NCBI RefSeq assembly: GCF_030283205.1 | Contig: NZ_JASNWF010000023.1 | Span: 111,880-175,879, forward strand | From: Actinomadura opuntiae | GTDB lineage: Bacteria > Actinomycetota > Actinomycetes > Streptosporangiales > Streptosporangiaceae | Length of the DNA: 64,000 nucleotides | Reading direction: 5' to 3' | Part shown: positions 32,117 through 40,159 of the stretch, piece by piece | Numbering within the stretch: position 1 is the first letter of the stretch | Layout: every line of letters starts with the position of its first letter | The notes under the pieces: generated by a model | Databases searched by the model: none | What the model saw: the letters and a program-made list of their open reading frames with translations, nothing else | What the model was told of the DNA's origin: nothing | Translations under genes and position numbers: made by a program

Positions 32117-33705
32117 CCGGGATCGCGTTCGAGGCGGCGTGGTACGGCGAGCCGGGTCGCCCGGGTGCGGCCCCGCAGGGTGACCTCCTCGCCGAGCTCC
32201 CACTGCGCCGCTTCCTCGGGGTCGGCCATGGCGACCAGCGAGCCGGACGCGAGCACGCGCTCCTCGGTGTGCTTGGCGAGGTCGGTCAGCCGGGCCGCCT
32301 CGTTCACCGGGTCGCCGATCACGGTGTACTCGAACCGCTCCTCGGCGCCGATGTGCCCGGCGACGGCCTCGCCCGCCGACACCCCGACGCCCGCGCTCAG
32401 CTCGGGCACCTCGTCGCGCAGCCGCCGGGCCAGCTCGCGGGCGGCGGCGAGGGCCCGGCCGGGCGCGCCGTCGAGGTCGAGCGGGGCGCCGAAGACGGCG
32501 AGCGCGGCGTCCCCCTCGAACTTGTTGATCCAGCCGCCGTGCGCGCCGACCACCTTGACCACCACGGCGAAGAACTCGTTCAGCAGCCGGACGACCTCGG
32601 CGGGCGGCCGGTCGGCGGCCAGCCGGGTGGAGCCGATGAGGTCCACGAAGATCACCGCGACCTCGCGGGTCTCGCCGCCGAGGTCGATGCCGCGCTCCAG
32701 CGCGACGCGCGCCACGTCCTCGCCGACCTGCCGGCCGAACAGGTCCTGCAGCCGGGCGTGCTCGCGCAGCCCGGCCGCCATGTGGTTGAACCCGGCCTGC
32801 AGCAGCCCGACCTCGCTGGCGTCGTAGACGGGGACCTCCACGTCCAGGTCGCCGCGCTCGACCCGGGCCAGCCCGAGCCGCACCGACTCGACCGGGTCGG
32901 CGATCGCGCGGGCCGCGCCGTAGGTGACGGCGAGGCCGATGACCAGCGCGGTGCCGCCGAGCGCGAGGACCGCGAGGGCGAAGTCCCGCACGGTGATCCT
33001 CGCGATCAGGAAAGAGCCGACCGCCAGGGTGATCAGGCCGAGGATCGGCACCCCGGTGCCGAGCGCCCAGGCCAGCACCGAGCGGGCCACCACGCCGGGC
33101 AGCCCGGTGCGGCGCGGCATCTCGCTGCGCAGCGCGGTCGTCACCGCCCGCCGCAGCAGCCGCTCGGTCAGCAGGTAGACGATGGTGCAGGTGGTCAGGC
33201 CGCCGAGCAGGCTGGTGAGGCCGAGCTTGACGGCCAGCAGGGTGGAGAACGGCGCGTTGATCACCACCCAGCCGACGGTGCCGATCCCCCACAGCGTCAG
33301 GTGCAGCGCCATCAGCCGCAGCGGCCCGTACAGCAGCAGCGACCGCTCGTGCCGGTCGGGCTCGCCGTGCCGCTCCACCAGCCGCCGGACGCGCCGGAAG
33401 AACCGCTCGCCGAGGACGAGCCCGACGGGCACCGCCGCGACGACGTAGGCGGTGAACACCGCGAGGTTGATCGTCTGCAGCCGGTCGGAGACGTGCCCCA
33501 CCGGGTCGGGCACCACGACCGCGAACGCCAGCACGACCAGCGCGCCGCCGAGGTTGGCCAGGCCGGTGGCGATCGTGACGAGGATCCGGGCGCGGCGCGC
33601 GATGGCGGCGCGCGAGTCGCCCGGCCGCCCGTCGATCAGCCGCCACAGCGGGCCCAGCAGGCTGCGCCCGCCCCGCGGCGCGGGTCCCGCCCCATCGCTC
33701 TCCAT
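32113..33705 (-). CDS. Membrane-bound class III adenylate cyclase (6TM-HAMP-CHD)
   Basis: 530 residues. Six hydrophobic segments lie in the first 300, followed by a HAMP linker (ADPVESVRLGLARVERGDLD) and a catalytic domain from about residue 370. Metal aspartates occur in VDLIGST and FEGDAALAVFG, the adenine-selecting lysine in NKFEGD, and the transition-state Asn/Arg in IGDPVNEAARL. This layout matches the mycobacterial Rv1318c/Rv3645 group. It makes cAMP, a possible input for Crp-like proteins such as the one encoded at 19930-23796 (inference). ATG start at 33705; longer starts lie in the divergent promoter region. Confidence 0.94.
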   Translation of the reverse strand: MESDGAGPAPRGGRSLLGPLWRLIDGRPGDSRAAIARRARILVTIATGLANLGGALVVLAFAVVVPDPVGHVSDRLQTINLAVFTAYVVAAVPVGLVLGERFFRRVRRLVERHGEPDRHERSLLLYGPLRLMALHLTLWGIGTVGWVVINAPFSTLLAVKLGLTSLLGGLTTCTIVYLLTERLLRRAVTTALRSEMPRRTGLPGVVARSVLAWALGTGVPILGLITLAVGSFLIARITVRDFALAVLALGGTALVIGLAVTYGAARAIADPVESVRLGLARVERGDLDVEVPVYDASEVGLLQAGFNHMAAGLREHARLQDLFGRQVGEDVARVALERGIDLGGETREVAVIFVDLIGSTRLAADRPPAEVVRLLNEFFAVVVKVVGAHGGWINKFEGDAALAVFGAPLDLDGAPGRALAAARELARRLRDEVPELSAGVGVSAGEAVAGHIGAEERFEYTVIGDPVNEAARLTDLAKHTEERVLASGSLVAMADPEEAAQWELGEEVTLRGRTRATRLAVPRRLERDPG

Positions 33706-33793
33706 GAGAGCGCAGGGTATCCGCTGGCGGAGCCTCACTCTCCGTCCCGTCTGCGTCACCTCGCGGCGGCCCTGCTCACTCCGGTACGGAAGG

Positions 33794-33809
33794 TTGACCG
33801 GCCGGTCAA
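33794..33809. promoter_or_regulatory. Perfect TTGACCGGCCGGTCAA palindrome, TetR-type operator
   Basis: A 16-bp perfect palindrome between the divergent cyclase and SPW genes, with an AT-rich stretch just after it. The GACCGGCCGGTC core is a typical TetR-family operator form, and a TetR gene ends the SPW transcription unit. Confidence 0.75.
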
Positions 33810-33869
33810 TCAGGGAATTAACAAAGCGGACGAAGAGGTCCAAAAGGTGATCGGCCGGAGGTGCGACGG

Positions 33870-34208
33870 ATGGACAGGTTCGCATGGCAGGACGGGGTGG
33901 CCTTCGTGGCCGGCCTCGTCGTCCTGGTGGCCCCCGAACTGTGGGGCGACAACGCGGGCGAGCAGCCGCTCATGGTGCTCGGCGCGCTGCTGATGACGGC
34001 CGGCCTGTGGGCGCTGCTGGGCGGCCCCGGCACGCCGTCGTGGGCGGCGACCGCGTTCGCGGTGCTGATCTTCGTGGCGCCGTGGGCGTTCGGCTTCACC
34101 GGCGCGCACGCCTCGGCGTGGACGGCATGGATCGCCGGCGGCGTCGCGGCTATCGTCGGCCTGTGGGGAGCCACGCAGGCGCACGGCGGCAGGCCCGCCG
34201 CGGCCTGA
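33870..34208 (+). CDS. SPW-repeat integral membrane protein
   Basis: A 112-residue protein with four hydrophobic segments. The repeated motif of the SPW family is visible as DGVAFVAGLVVLVAPELWG in the first half and PSWAATAFAVLIFVAPWAFG in the second. The function of the family is unknown. ATG at 33870 has GGAGG 8 nt upstream. It is probably co-transcribed with the TetR gene 69 nt downstream and controlled through the palindrome at 33794-33809. Confidence 0.85.
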   Translation: MDRFAWQDGVAFVAGLVVLVAPELWGDNAGEQPLMVLGALLMTAGLWALLGGPGTPSWAATAFAVLIFVAPWAFGFTGAHASAWTAWIAGGVAAIVGLWGATQAHGGRPAAA

Positions 34209-34277
34209 CCGAGATCCCGCCACGGCCTCGGGCGCACCGGCGCTCCGGGGCCGCACGGGCCTGCCGGGGGGGTACGG

Positions 34278-34850
34278 ATGGGCGTGCGACGCAGCGGTGC
34301 GGCGGCGGACTCGCGCACCCGCATCCTGGACGCGGCGGAGGCGCTGTTCGCCGACCGCGGCTACGAGGCCAGTTCCACGGCGCGGATCGCGGGCCGCGCC
34401 CAGGTGCCGAAGGGGCTGGTCTTCCACTACTTCCCGCAGAAGATCGACGTGCTGGTCGCGCTGGTCGACGAGCGCACCTTCGTGGAGGAGCCGCCGGACG
34501 AGCCGCTCGAGGCCGTCCCCGGCGACCCGGCCGGCACGCTGTCGCGGCTGGCCCGGCGGCTGCCGCTGCACGCCTCCCCCGCGATGCGCCGCATCCTGTT
34601 CCGGGAGGCCGACACGCACCGCTCCGTCCGCGACCGGCTCGGCCACCTCAACCGCGTGGTGTTCCTGCGCGCCCGCCGGGCCCTGGAGATCGCCCTGCCC
34701 GGCGCCCGCGGCGACCAGGCCCGCCTGGAGGCCGCCGCCGCGACCTTCGCCGCCGTGCTGATCTACCAGGAGAACCTCGCCGGCCTCACCGGCCAGCACC
34801 TCGACCCCGACGCCGTCGCCGACCTCATCGCCCGCGCGCTCGGAGCCTAG
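34278..34850 (+). CDS. TetR/AcrR-family regulator linked to the SPW gene
   Basis: 190 residues. The N-terminal HTH runs from RILDAAEALFADRGYEASST to RAQVPKGLVFHYFPQK, and the C-terminal domain is helical. ATG start. The likely target is its own unit through the perfect palindrome upstream of the SPW gene. Its stop abuts the HxlR stop on the other strand. Confidence 0.92.
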   Translation: MGVRRSGAAADSRTRILDAAEALFADRGYEASSTARIAGRAQVPKGLVFHYFPQKIDVLVALVDERTFVEEPPDEPLEAVPGDPAGTLSRLARRLPLHASPAMRRILFREADTHRSVRDRLGHLNRVVFLRARRALEIALPGARGDQARLEAAAATFAAVLIYQENLAGLTGQHLDPDAVADLIARALGA

Positions 34851-35345
34851 TCACGGCCTGATCGGCTCGAGAAGACGGTGGGGGGTGCGCAGGAGGCGGC
34901 TGACGGGGTCGTCGCGGTGGCGGACGCCGGGGCCGGCGTGCATCTCCACGTCCTCCAGGGGGACGCGGCGGTCGCAGGCGGGGCAGGTGCCGTCGGTGCC
35001 GACCCGTCCGCCGCAGCCCGCGTGCACGAACAGCCGGCACGGCTCGGCGGACAGGTGGTCCTCGCCCCAGCGGGCCAGCGTGTGGACGACGGGCCACAGC
35101 TCCTTGCCCATGTCGGTCAGCACGTAGTCGTGGCCGTCCTTGACCAGGACGCCGGCCTCGACGAGCGACTGGAGGCGCGCGGACAGCACCGCGCGCGGGA
35201 CGTCCAGATGGGCGAGGAAGTCGCTGAACCGGCGGACGCCGTAGAAGGCGTCCCGGACGATCAGCAGCGTCCACCGCTCGCCGACGACCTCCAGCGCGCG
35301 GGCCAGCGAGCAGTCCTGGGCCGCGTAGTCCTTGCCGAGTGCCAT
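34851..35345 (-). CDS. HxlR-family winged-helix regulator with C-terminal zinc-ribbon-like tail
   Basis: 164 residues. The HxlR domain (CSLARALEVVGERWTLLIVR, then FSDFLAHLDVPRAVLSARL) fills residues 10-105. The tail has CxxxxxxxC and CPAC pairs (HAGCGG, TCPACDRR), suggesting bound zinc. HxlR proteins often respond to aldehydes or electrophiles. It is divergent from an MFS transporter, with two near-identical dyads in between that it probably binds. ATG start. Confidence 0.93.
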   Translation of the reverse strand: MALGKDYAAQDCSLARALEVVGERWTLLIVRDAFYGVRRFSDFLAHLDVPRAVLSARLQSLVEAGVLVKDGHDYVLTDMGKELWPVVHTLARWGEDHLSAEPCRLFVHAGCGGRVGTDGTCPACDRRVPLEDVEMHAGPGVRHRDDPVSRLLRTPHRLLEPIRP

Positions 35346-35367
35346 GGCCCCACAGTACCGCCCTGAC

Positions 35368-35427
35368 GGTTCATTGAACGAACCGGACGTGCTACCGTCT
35401 CCCCCATTCGAGTTCATTGACTGAACC
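35368..35427. promoter_or_regulatory. Twin operators for the HxlR/MFS pair
   Basis: Two 17-mers, GGTTCATTGAACGAACC (35368-35384) and AGTTCATTGACTGAACC (35411-35427), match at 14 positions, and each is an inverted repeat of GTTC/GAAC. Their centres are 43 bp apart, about four helical turns, so bound dimers would face the same side. They flank the expected MFS promoter. Confidence 0.85.
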
Positions 35428-35444
35428 TCACTGGGGAAGGTGCC

Positions 35445-36827
35445 ATGACGACTCTGGCGACACCGCGCGCCGGGCGGCTCCCGGCGGGCAGCACCGCCGC
35501 GCTGGCGCTGCCGGCCGCCGCCACGCTGCTGGCCCTGATGAACTACTGCGCCCCCATGGCGGCGCTCACCGAGACGGCCCGCGGCCTGGAGGCGGGCGCG
35601 ACGGCCCGGATCTGGCTGATGTCGTCCATCAGCCTGGGGCTGGCGGCCGCGCTGCTGGTGACCGGGAGCCTGGCCGACGACCACGGCCGCCGCAGGGTGT
35701 TCGCCGCCGGCGCGGCGCTGCTCACCGCGTCCAGCGCCGCCTGCGCCGTCGCGCCGACGACCGGGGTCTTCGTCGCGGGCCGGATCGTGCAGGGCGCGGC
35801 GAGCGCAGCGCTGCTGGCGACCGGCCTCGGGATCATCGCCGCGGCCTTCCCGCCGGGCCCGCGCCGCGCCCACGCCACCGGCGTGTGGGGCGCGATGCTC
35901 GGCCTCGGCATCGCCCTCGGGCCGATCGCGTCGGCCGGGCTCACCTCGGCGGCCGGCTGGCGGTCGTGGTACTGGGTCGCGGCCGTCGCCTCGGCGGCGC
36001 TCGGAGTGGTCTCCGTGCGGACGCTCCGCGAGTCCCGGGCGGACCGGCCGCGCGGCCTGGACCTGCCCGGGCTGGTCACCATGAGCCTGGGGGTGGCGGC
36101 GCTGGTCGCGGCGATCACCTGGGGACGGGCGGGCTGGACGCGTCCGGGCGTGCTGGCGCTGTTCGGCGCGGCGACGGTGCTGCTGGCCGCCTTCGCCGTG
36201 GTCGAGGCGCGGCGCCGCGAGCCGATGCTCGACCTCGGGCTGTTCCGGCGCCCCGCGTTCCTGCTGTCGATCTCCGGCGCGCTGGTCACCGGCCTCGCCG
36301 TCATCGGCATCATGAGCTACCTGGCGACGGTGATGACGCTGGTACTGGGCCTGTCGCCGGTGGCGTCGGCGCTGGTGCTGGCGATCTGGTCGGGGGTGTC
36401 GTTCGTGTCGGCGCTGCAGGCGCGGCGGCTTCCGGCCCGGCTGCCCGCGGGGCGGCTGCTCGGCGCCGGGCTGGCGCTGAGCGCGGTCGGCGAGTTCGCG
36501 ATGCTCGGGCTCGCCCCCGACGCGCACTGGTGGCGGCTCGCCCCCGGCCTGGTCGTGTCGGGGATCGGCAGCGGGCTGGCGAACGCGATGCTGGCGCGGC
36601 TGGCCGTGGGCAGCGTGCCGGCCGACCGGGTCAGCATGGGTTCGGGCGCCAACAACACGGCCCGCTACATCGGCGCGTCCATCGGGGTCGCGGTCGTCGG
36701 GGCGATCGCCACCGGGTCCGGGGACGGCCCGTCCGCGCTCGCCCACGGCACCGACGTCGCGATGCTCGTCTCCGCCGTCGTCGCCCTCGCCGGCGCCGCC
36801 CTGGCCTTCGCGATCCGCGAGCGTTAG
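35445..36827 (+). CDS. MFS transporter
   Basis: A 460-residue membrane protein with about 14 hydrophobic segments and the MFS motif A region (GSLADDHGRRRVFAAGA), a motif C-like GLGIALGPIASAG, and a helical C-terminal half. It resembles DHA2 drug exporters. ATG start with GGGGAAGG upstream. It is regulated by the divergent HxlR gene. Its stop overlaps that of the VWA gene on the opposite strand by four bases. Confidence 0.93.
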   Translation: MTTLATPRAGRLPAGSTAALALPAAATLLALMNYCAPMAALTETARGLEAGATARIWLMSSISLGLAAALLVTGSLADDHGRRRVFAAGAALLTASSAACAVAPTTGVFVAGRIVQGAASAALLATGLGIIAAAFPPGPRRAHATGVWGAMLGLGIALGPIASAGLTSAAGWRSWYWVAAVASAALGVVSVRTLRESRADRPRGLDLPGLVTMSLGVAALVAAITWGRAGWTRPGVLALFGAATVLLAAFAVVEARRREPMLDLGLFRRPAFLLSISGALVTGLAVIGIMSYLATVMTLVLGLSPVASALVLAIWSGVSFVSALQARRLPARLPAGRLLGAGLALSAVGEFAMLGLAPDAHWWRLAPGLVVSGIGSGLANAMLARLAVGSVPADRVSMGSGANNTARYIGASIGVAVVGAIATGSGDGPSALAHGTDVAMLVSAVVALAGAALAFAIRER

Positions 36828-38221
36828 GCGAGTTCCTCGATGAAGGCGGCGAGCTGGGTGAGGTTGCGGCACTCGAACATCGGGACCAGCTCGCCGTAGC
36901 GGGACGCGGCGGAGTCGCCGGTGTCCCACGAGCGCCGCGGCTCGGGGTTCAGCCAGTATGCGTGCCGGGCCCGGTCGACCATGGACCGCAGGATCGGCAG
37001 CGACAGCTCGCCGTAGTTGGAGCGGGCGTCGCCCAGGATCAGCAGGGACGTCTTCGGCGTGATGGCGTCGCGGTACTTGTCGTCGAACACCTTGATGGCG
37101 TGGCCGTAGTTGGACCGGCCGGTGATCCAGACCAGGTCGGCCTCGGCGGCCATGCGCGTCATCGCGTCGGTGACGTCCGCGCCGGGCGCGAAGTACTTGG
37201 TGATCTCGTCGGTGGCGTCGATGAACGCGAACGCGCGGACCTTGCTGAACTGCTCGCGCAGCGCGAACGTCAGCAGCAGCGTGAAGTGCGCGAACGCCGA
37301 CACCGAGTCGCTGGCGTCGCACAGCACCACCAGCTCCGGCTTGTGCGGGCGGCGCGGCCGGTAGTGGGTCGTCAGCGGCACTCCCCCGCTGGCGAGCGAC
37401 GCCCGGACCGTCCGGCGGAAGTCGAGCCGGCCGCGCTTGCCGTGCCGCTGCTTCTGGACGAGCCTGGACGCGAGCTTGCGCGCCAGCGGGTACACCTCGC
37501 GGCGCAGCGCGGCGAGGTCGGCGCGGTTGGCGCTGGAGAAGTCGAGGCGCTCCAGCGGCGGCCGGACGGCGAGGCGCGCGGTCCGCTGCACGCCGGTGTC
37601 CTCGGCGATGCGGCGGCGCACCTCGCTCGCGACGAGGTCCTCGAACCGGGCGATCCGGTCGCGGAAGGTGCGGCGGGCGACGCGCTCGGCCATCCCGCCC
37701 CGCTCCTGTCCGGTGAGCACGGCGTTGAGCAGCCCGGCCATCAGCGTCTCGGGCGACAGGGCGCGCAGGACGCCGGAGGAGAACCACGACTCCTGGCCGG
37801 GGGTGCGCCCGTACTCGGCGACGGCAGTCCGGGCGAACTGCCGCAGCGCCGCGTCGTCGCCGGACAGGAACAGCTCCATCAGCTCCTCGCGCCGCCGCTG
37901 CACCTCGGGGTCCAGGGCAGGCGGGACGGGATTGCCGTCCGCGCCGAGCGTCCGGGCCGGGCGGTCCCGCTCCGTCGCGGCTCCGGCGCCGTCCCCGATC
38001 GCCGCCGGGAACCACAGGTCGAACAGCGTGTCGAAGGTCGCGCGGTGCTGGGGCCGCTTCACCACCGTGGCCGCGTACGCGGCCCGCAGCGCGCCCCGGT
38101 CGAGCAGGTCGACGGCCTGCATCGCGCGGACCGCGTCCAGGCCCTCGGCGACCGACACCGGCAACCCGGCCTCCCGCAGCGCGGCGACGAACGCGGTGTG
38201 CCGGTCGACCAGCGAGGCCAT
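36824..38221 (-). CDS. VWA-domain protein of the CoxE type
   Basis: 465 residues. The N-terminal 250 residues are helical (LREAGLPVSVAEGLDAVRAM; FDTLFDLWFP). The C-terminal VWA domain has a MIDAS-like start LVVLCDASDSVSAF and LLILGDARSNYG. CoxE proteins work with MoxR ATPases as chaperone pairs that insert metals or remodel enzyme complexes. Here the MoxR gene lies 4 nt upstream, so they form one unit. No carbon-monoxide dehydrogenase or other target enzyme is nearby, so the client is unknown. Confidence 0.93.
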   Translation of the reverse strand: MASLVDRHTAFVAALREAGLPVSVAEGLDAVRAMQAVDLLDRGALRAAYAATVVKRPQHRATFDTLFDLWFPAAIGDGAGAATERDRPARTLGADGNPVPPALDPEVQRRREELMELFLSGDDAALRQFARTAVAEYGRTPGQESWFSSGVLRALSPETLMAGLLNAVLTGQERGGMAERVARRTFRDRIARFEDLVASEVRRRIAEDTGVQRTARLAVRPPLERLDFSSANRADLAALRREVYPLARKLASRLVQKQRHGKRGRLDFRRTVRASLASGGVPLTTHYRPRRPHKPELVVLCDASDSVSAFAHFTLLLTFALREQFSKVRAFAFIDATDEITKYFAPGADVTDAMTRMAAEADLVWITGRSNYGHAIKVFDDKYRDAITPKTSLLILGDARSNYGELSLPILRSMVDRARHAYWLNPEPRRSWDTGDSAASRYGELVPMFECRNLTQLAAFIEELA

Positions 38222-38225
38222 CCGA

Positions 38226-39121
<896 letters not shown>

Positions 39122-39125
<4 letters not shown>

Positions 39126-39586
39126 CCCTTGCCCTTGTGTCCGGTGGTCCGGCCCTTGCGCGCGGCCGCCTTGGTGTACTTCTGGCTCGTCCCGGCGAAG
39201 ACGATCTTGCTGTTCCCGTCCGACAGCGACACGCCCCAGTAGGACGCGGTCTTCGGGTCGCCGCCCTGCCAGGAGAACCGGTACCTCCCGCCGCCCTCGG
39301 GGATCGCCGTCCCGCTCCAGAGCTTCCGCCCGCCCTTCACCCACACGCCGGTGCCGTCCGCCTTGAACTGGAAGTAGTCCTCGGCGGGGCCGACCCAGCG
39401 GCCGACGAGCGGCTTGACGTCCGCCGGCTTGATCGCGGGGATCGGCTCGAGCGGCGCGGACGTGGCCGGGGCGGCGCTCGCGCCGCCGTCGTCCGCCTCC
39501 GTCCCGCCCCCGCCGCATCCGGCCAGGACGAGCGCGGCGGCGGCGACGCAGGCCGCCAGGACGGTCGAGCGGGCCCGCACGGTCAC
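39122..39586 (-). CDS. Small lipoprotein at the head of the MoxR-VWA operon
   Basis: 154 residues. A signal peptide with lipobox LAGC (Cys24) is followed by a Gly/Ala-rich spacer, then a compact beta-rich domain (VGRWVGPAEDYFQF, GTGVWVKGGRKLW, RYRFSWQGGD, SYWGVSLSDG). The C-terminus is basic (KAAARKGRTTGHKG). I do not recognise the family. It is translationally coupled to moxR, so a surface role linked to that chaperone pair is possible. Confidence 0.8.
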
Positions 39587-39727
39587 AGGAACCTCCGACG
39601 ATTCTCGGACGAAAGCGGCAGTTTACCGGCGCGAACCGGGCCCGCCCCCGCTCAACCCTGCGGGGTACGCCCCGGTTGGCACCGAGGGGTGAGGCGGCAC
39701 GGGCGCCGCGGCGCCTATAACCGAACC

Positions 39728-40072
39728 ATGACGACCCGACGACTGCCTCGCGAGGACCTCACCGCGGCCCTGGCGGCCCGCCGCGAGCTGGGCCCCGACT
39801 ACGACGCGGCCTTCATCGAGACGGTCGTGGACCGCATCGAGGAGGCCCTCGACGCGCGTCCCGCCGCCCCCGCTCCGGCTCCGCGCCGCCGCCCCCGGGC
39901 ACCCCGCGTGTCCGGGGACGGCGATCACGGCCTGCTGCTGGCGGTGCTGTCGATGGTCGCCGCCATCCCGCTCAGCGCCATCGCGGTCGTCAACGCCGGC
40001 GGTCTCGGGCTGTTCCTGGCCTGGTCGGCGATCGTCCTGATCAACATCGCCTACAACTTCCGCCCCCGCTAG
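39728..40072 (+). CDS. Small membrane protein, DUF1707-like layout
   Basis: 114 residues. A soluble N-terminus (LAARRELGPDYDAAFIETVVDRIEEAL, written here as two parts: LAARRELGPDYDAAF and IETVVDRIEEAL) and a Pro/Arg linker precede two membrane segments at about 67-87 and 90-110. Proteins of this layout are common in actinomycetes, but the function is unknown. ATG at 39728. It is divergent from the lipoprotein operon across 141 bp, and the hairpin element at 40127 follows. Confidence 0.8.
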   Translation: MTTRRLPREDLTAALAARRELGPDYDAAFIETVVDRIEEALDARPAAPAPAPRRRPRAPRVSGDGDHGLLLAVLSMVAAIPLSAIAVVNAGGLGLFLAWSAIVLINIAYNFRPR

Positions 40073-40100
40073 CCCAACCCGCGGCACGGGCGGGCACGCG

Positions 40101-40152
40101 GAGCGAGCGCAGCGAGCGGAGCGGGGGTTCCAGGGGGTCGCCCCCCTGGAAC
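40101..40152. repeat. Dispersed GAGCG-repeat plus perfect 11-bp hairpin (terminator-like)
   Basis: GAGCGAGCGCAGCGAGCGGA (40101-40120) leads into GTTCCAGGGGG-TCGC-CCCCCTGGAAC (40127-40152), a perfect 11-bp stem. It lies between convergent genes and can act as a terminator. The composition echoes the repeat in the P450 start region (GAGCGAAGCG followed by GGGGGGTCGTCCCCCC). Confidence 0.8.
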
Positions 40153-40159
40153 AACACGG

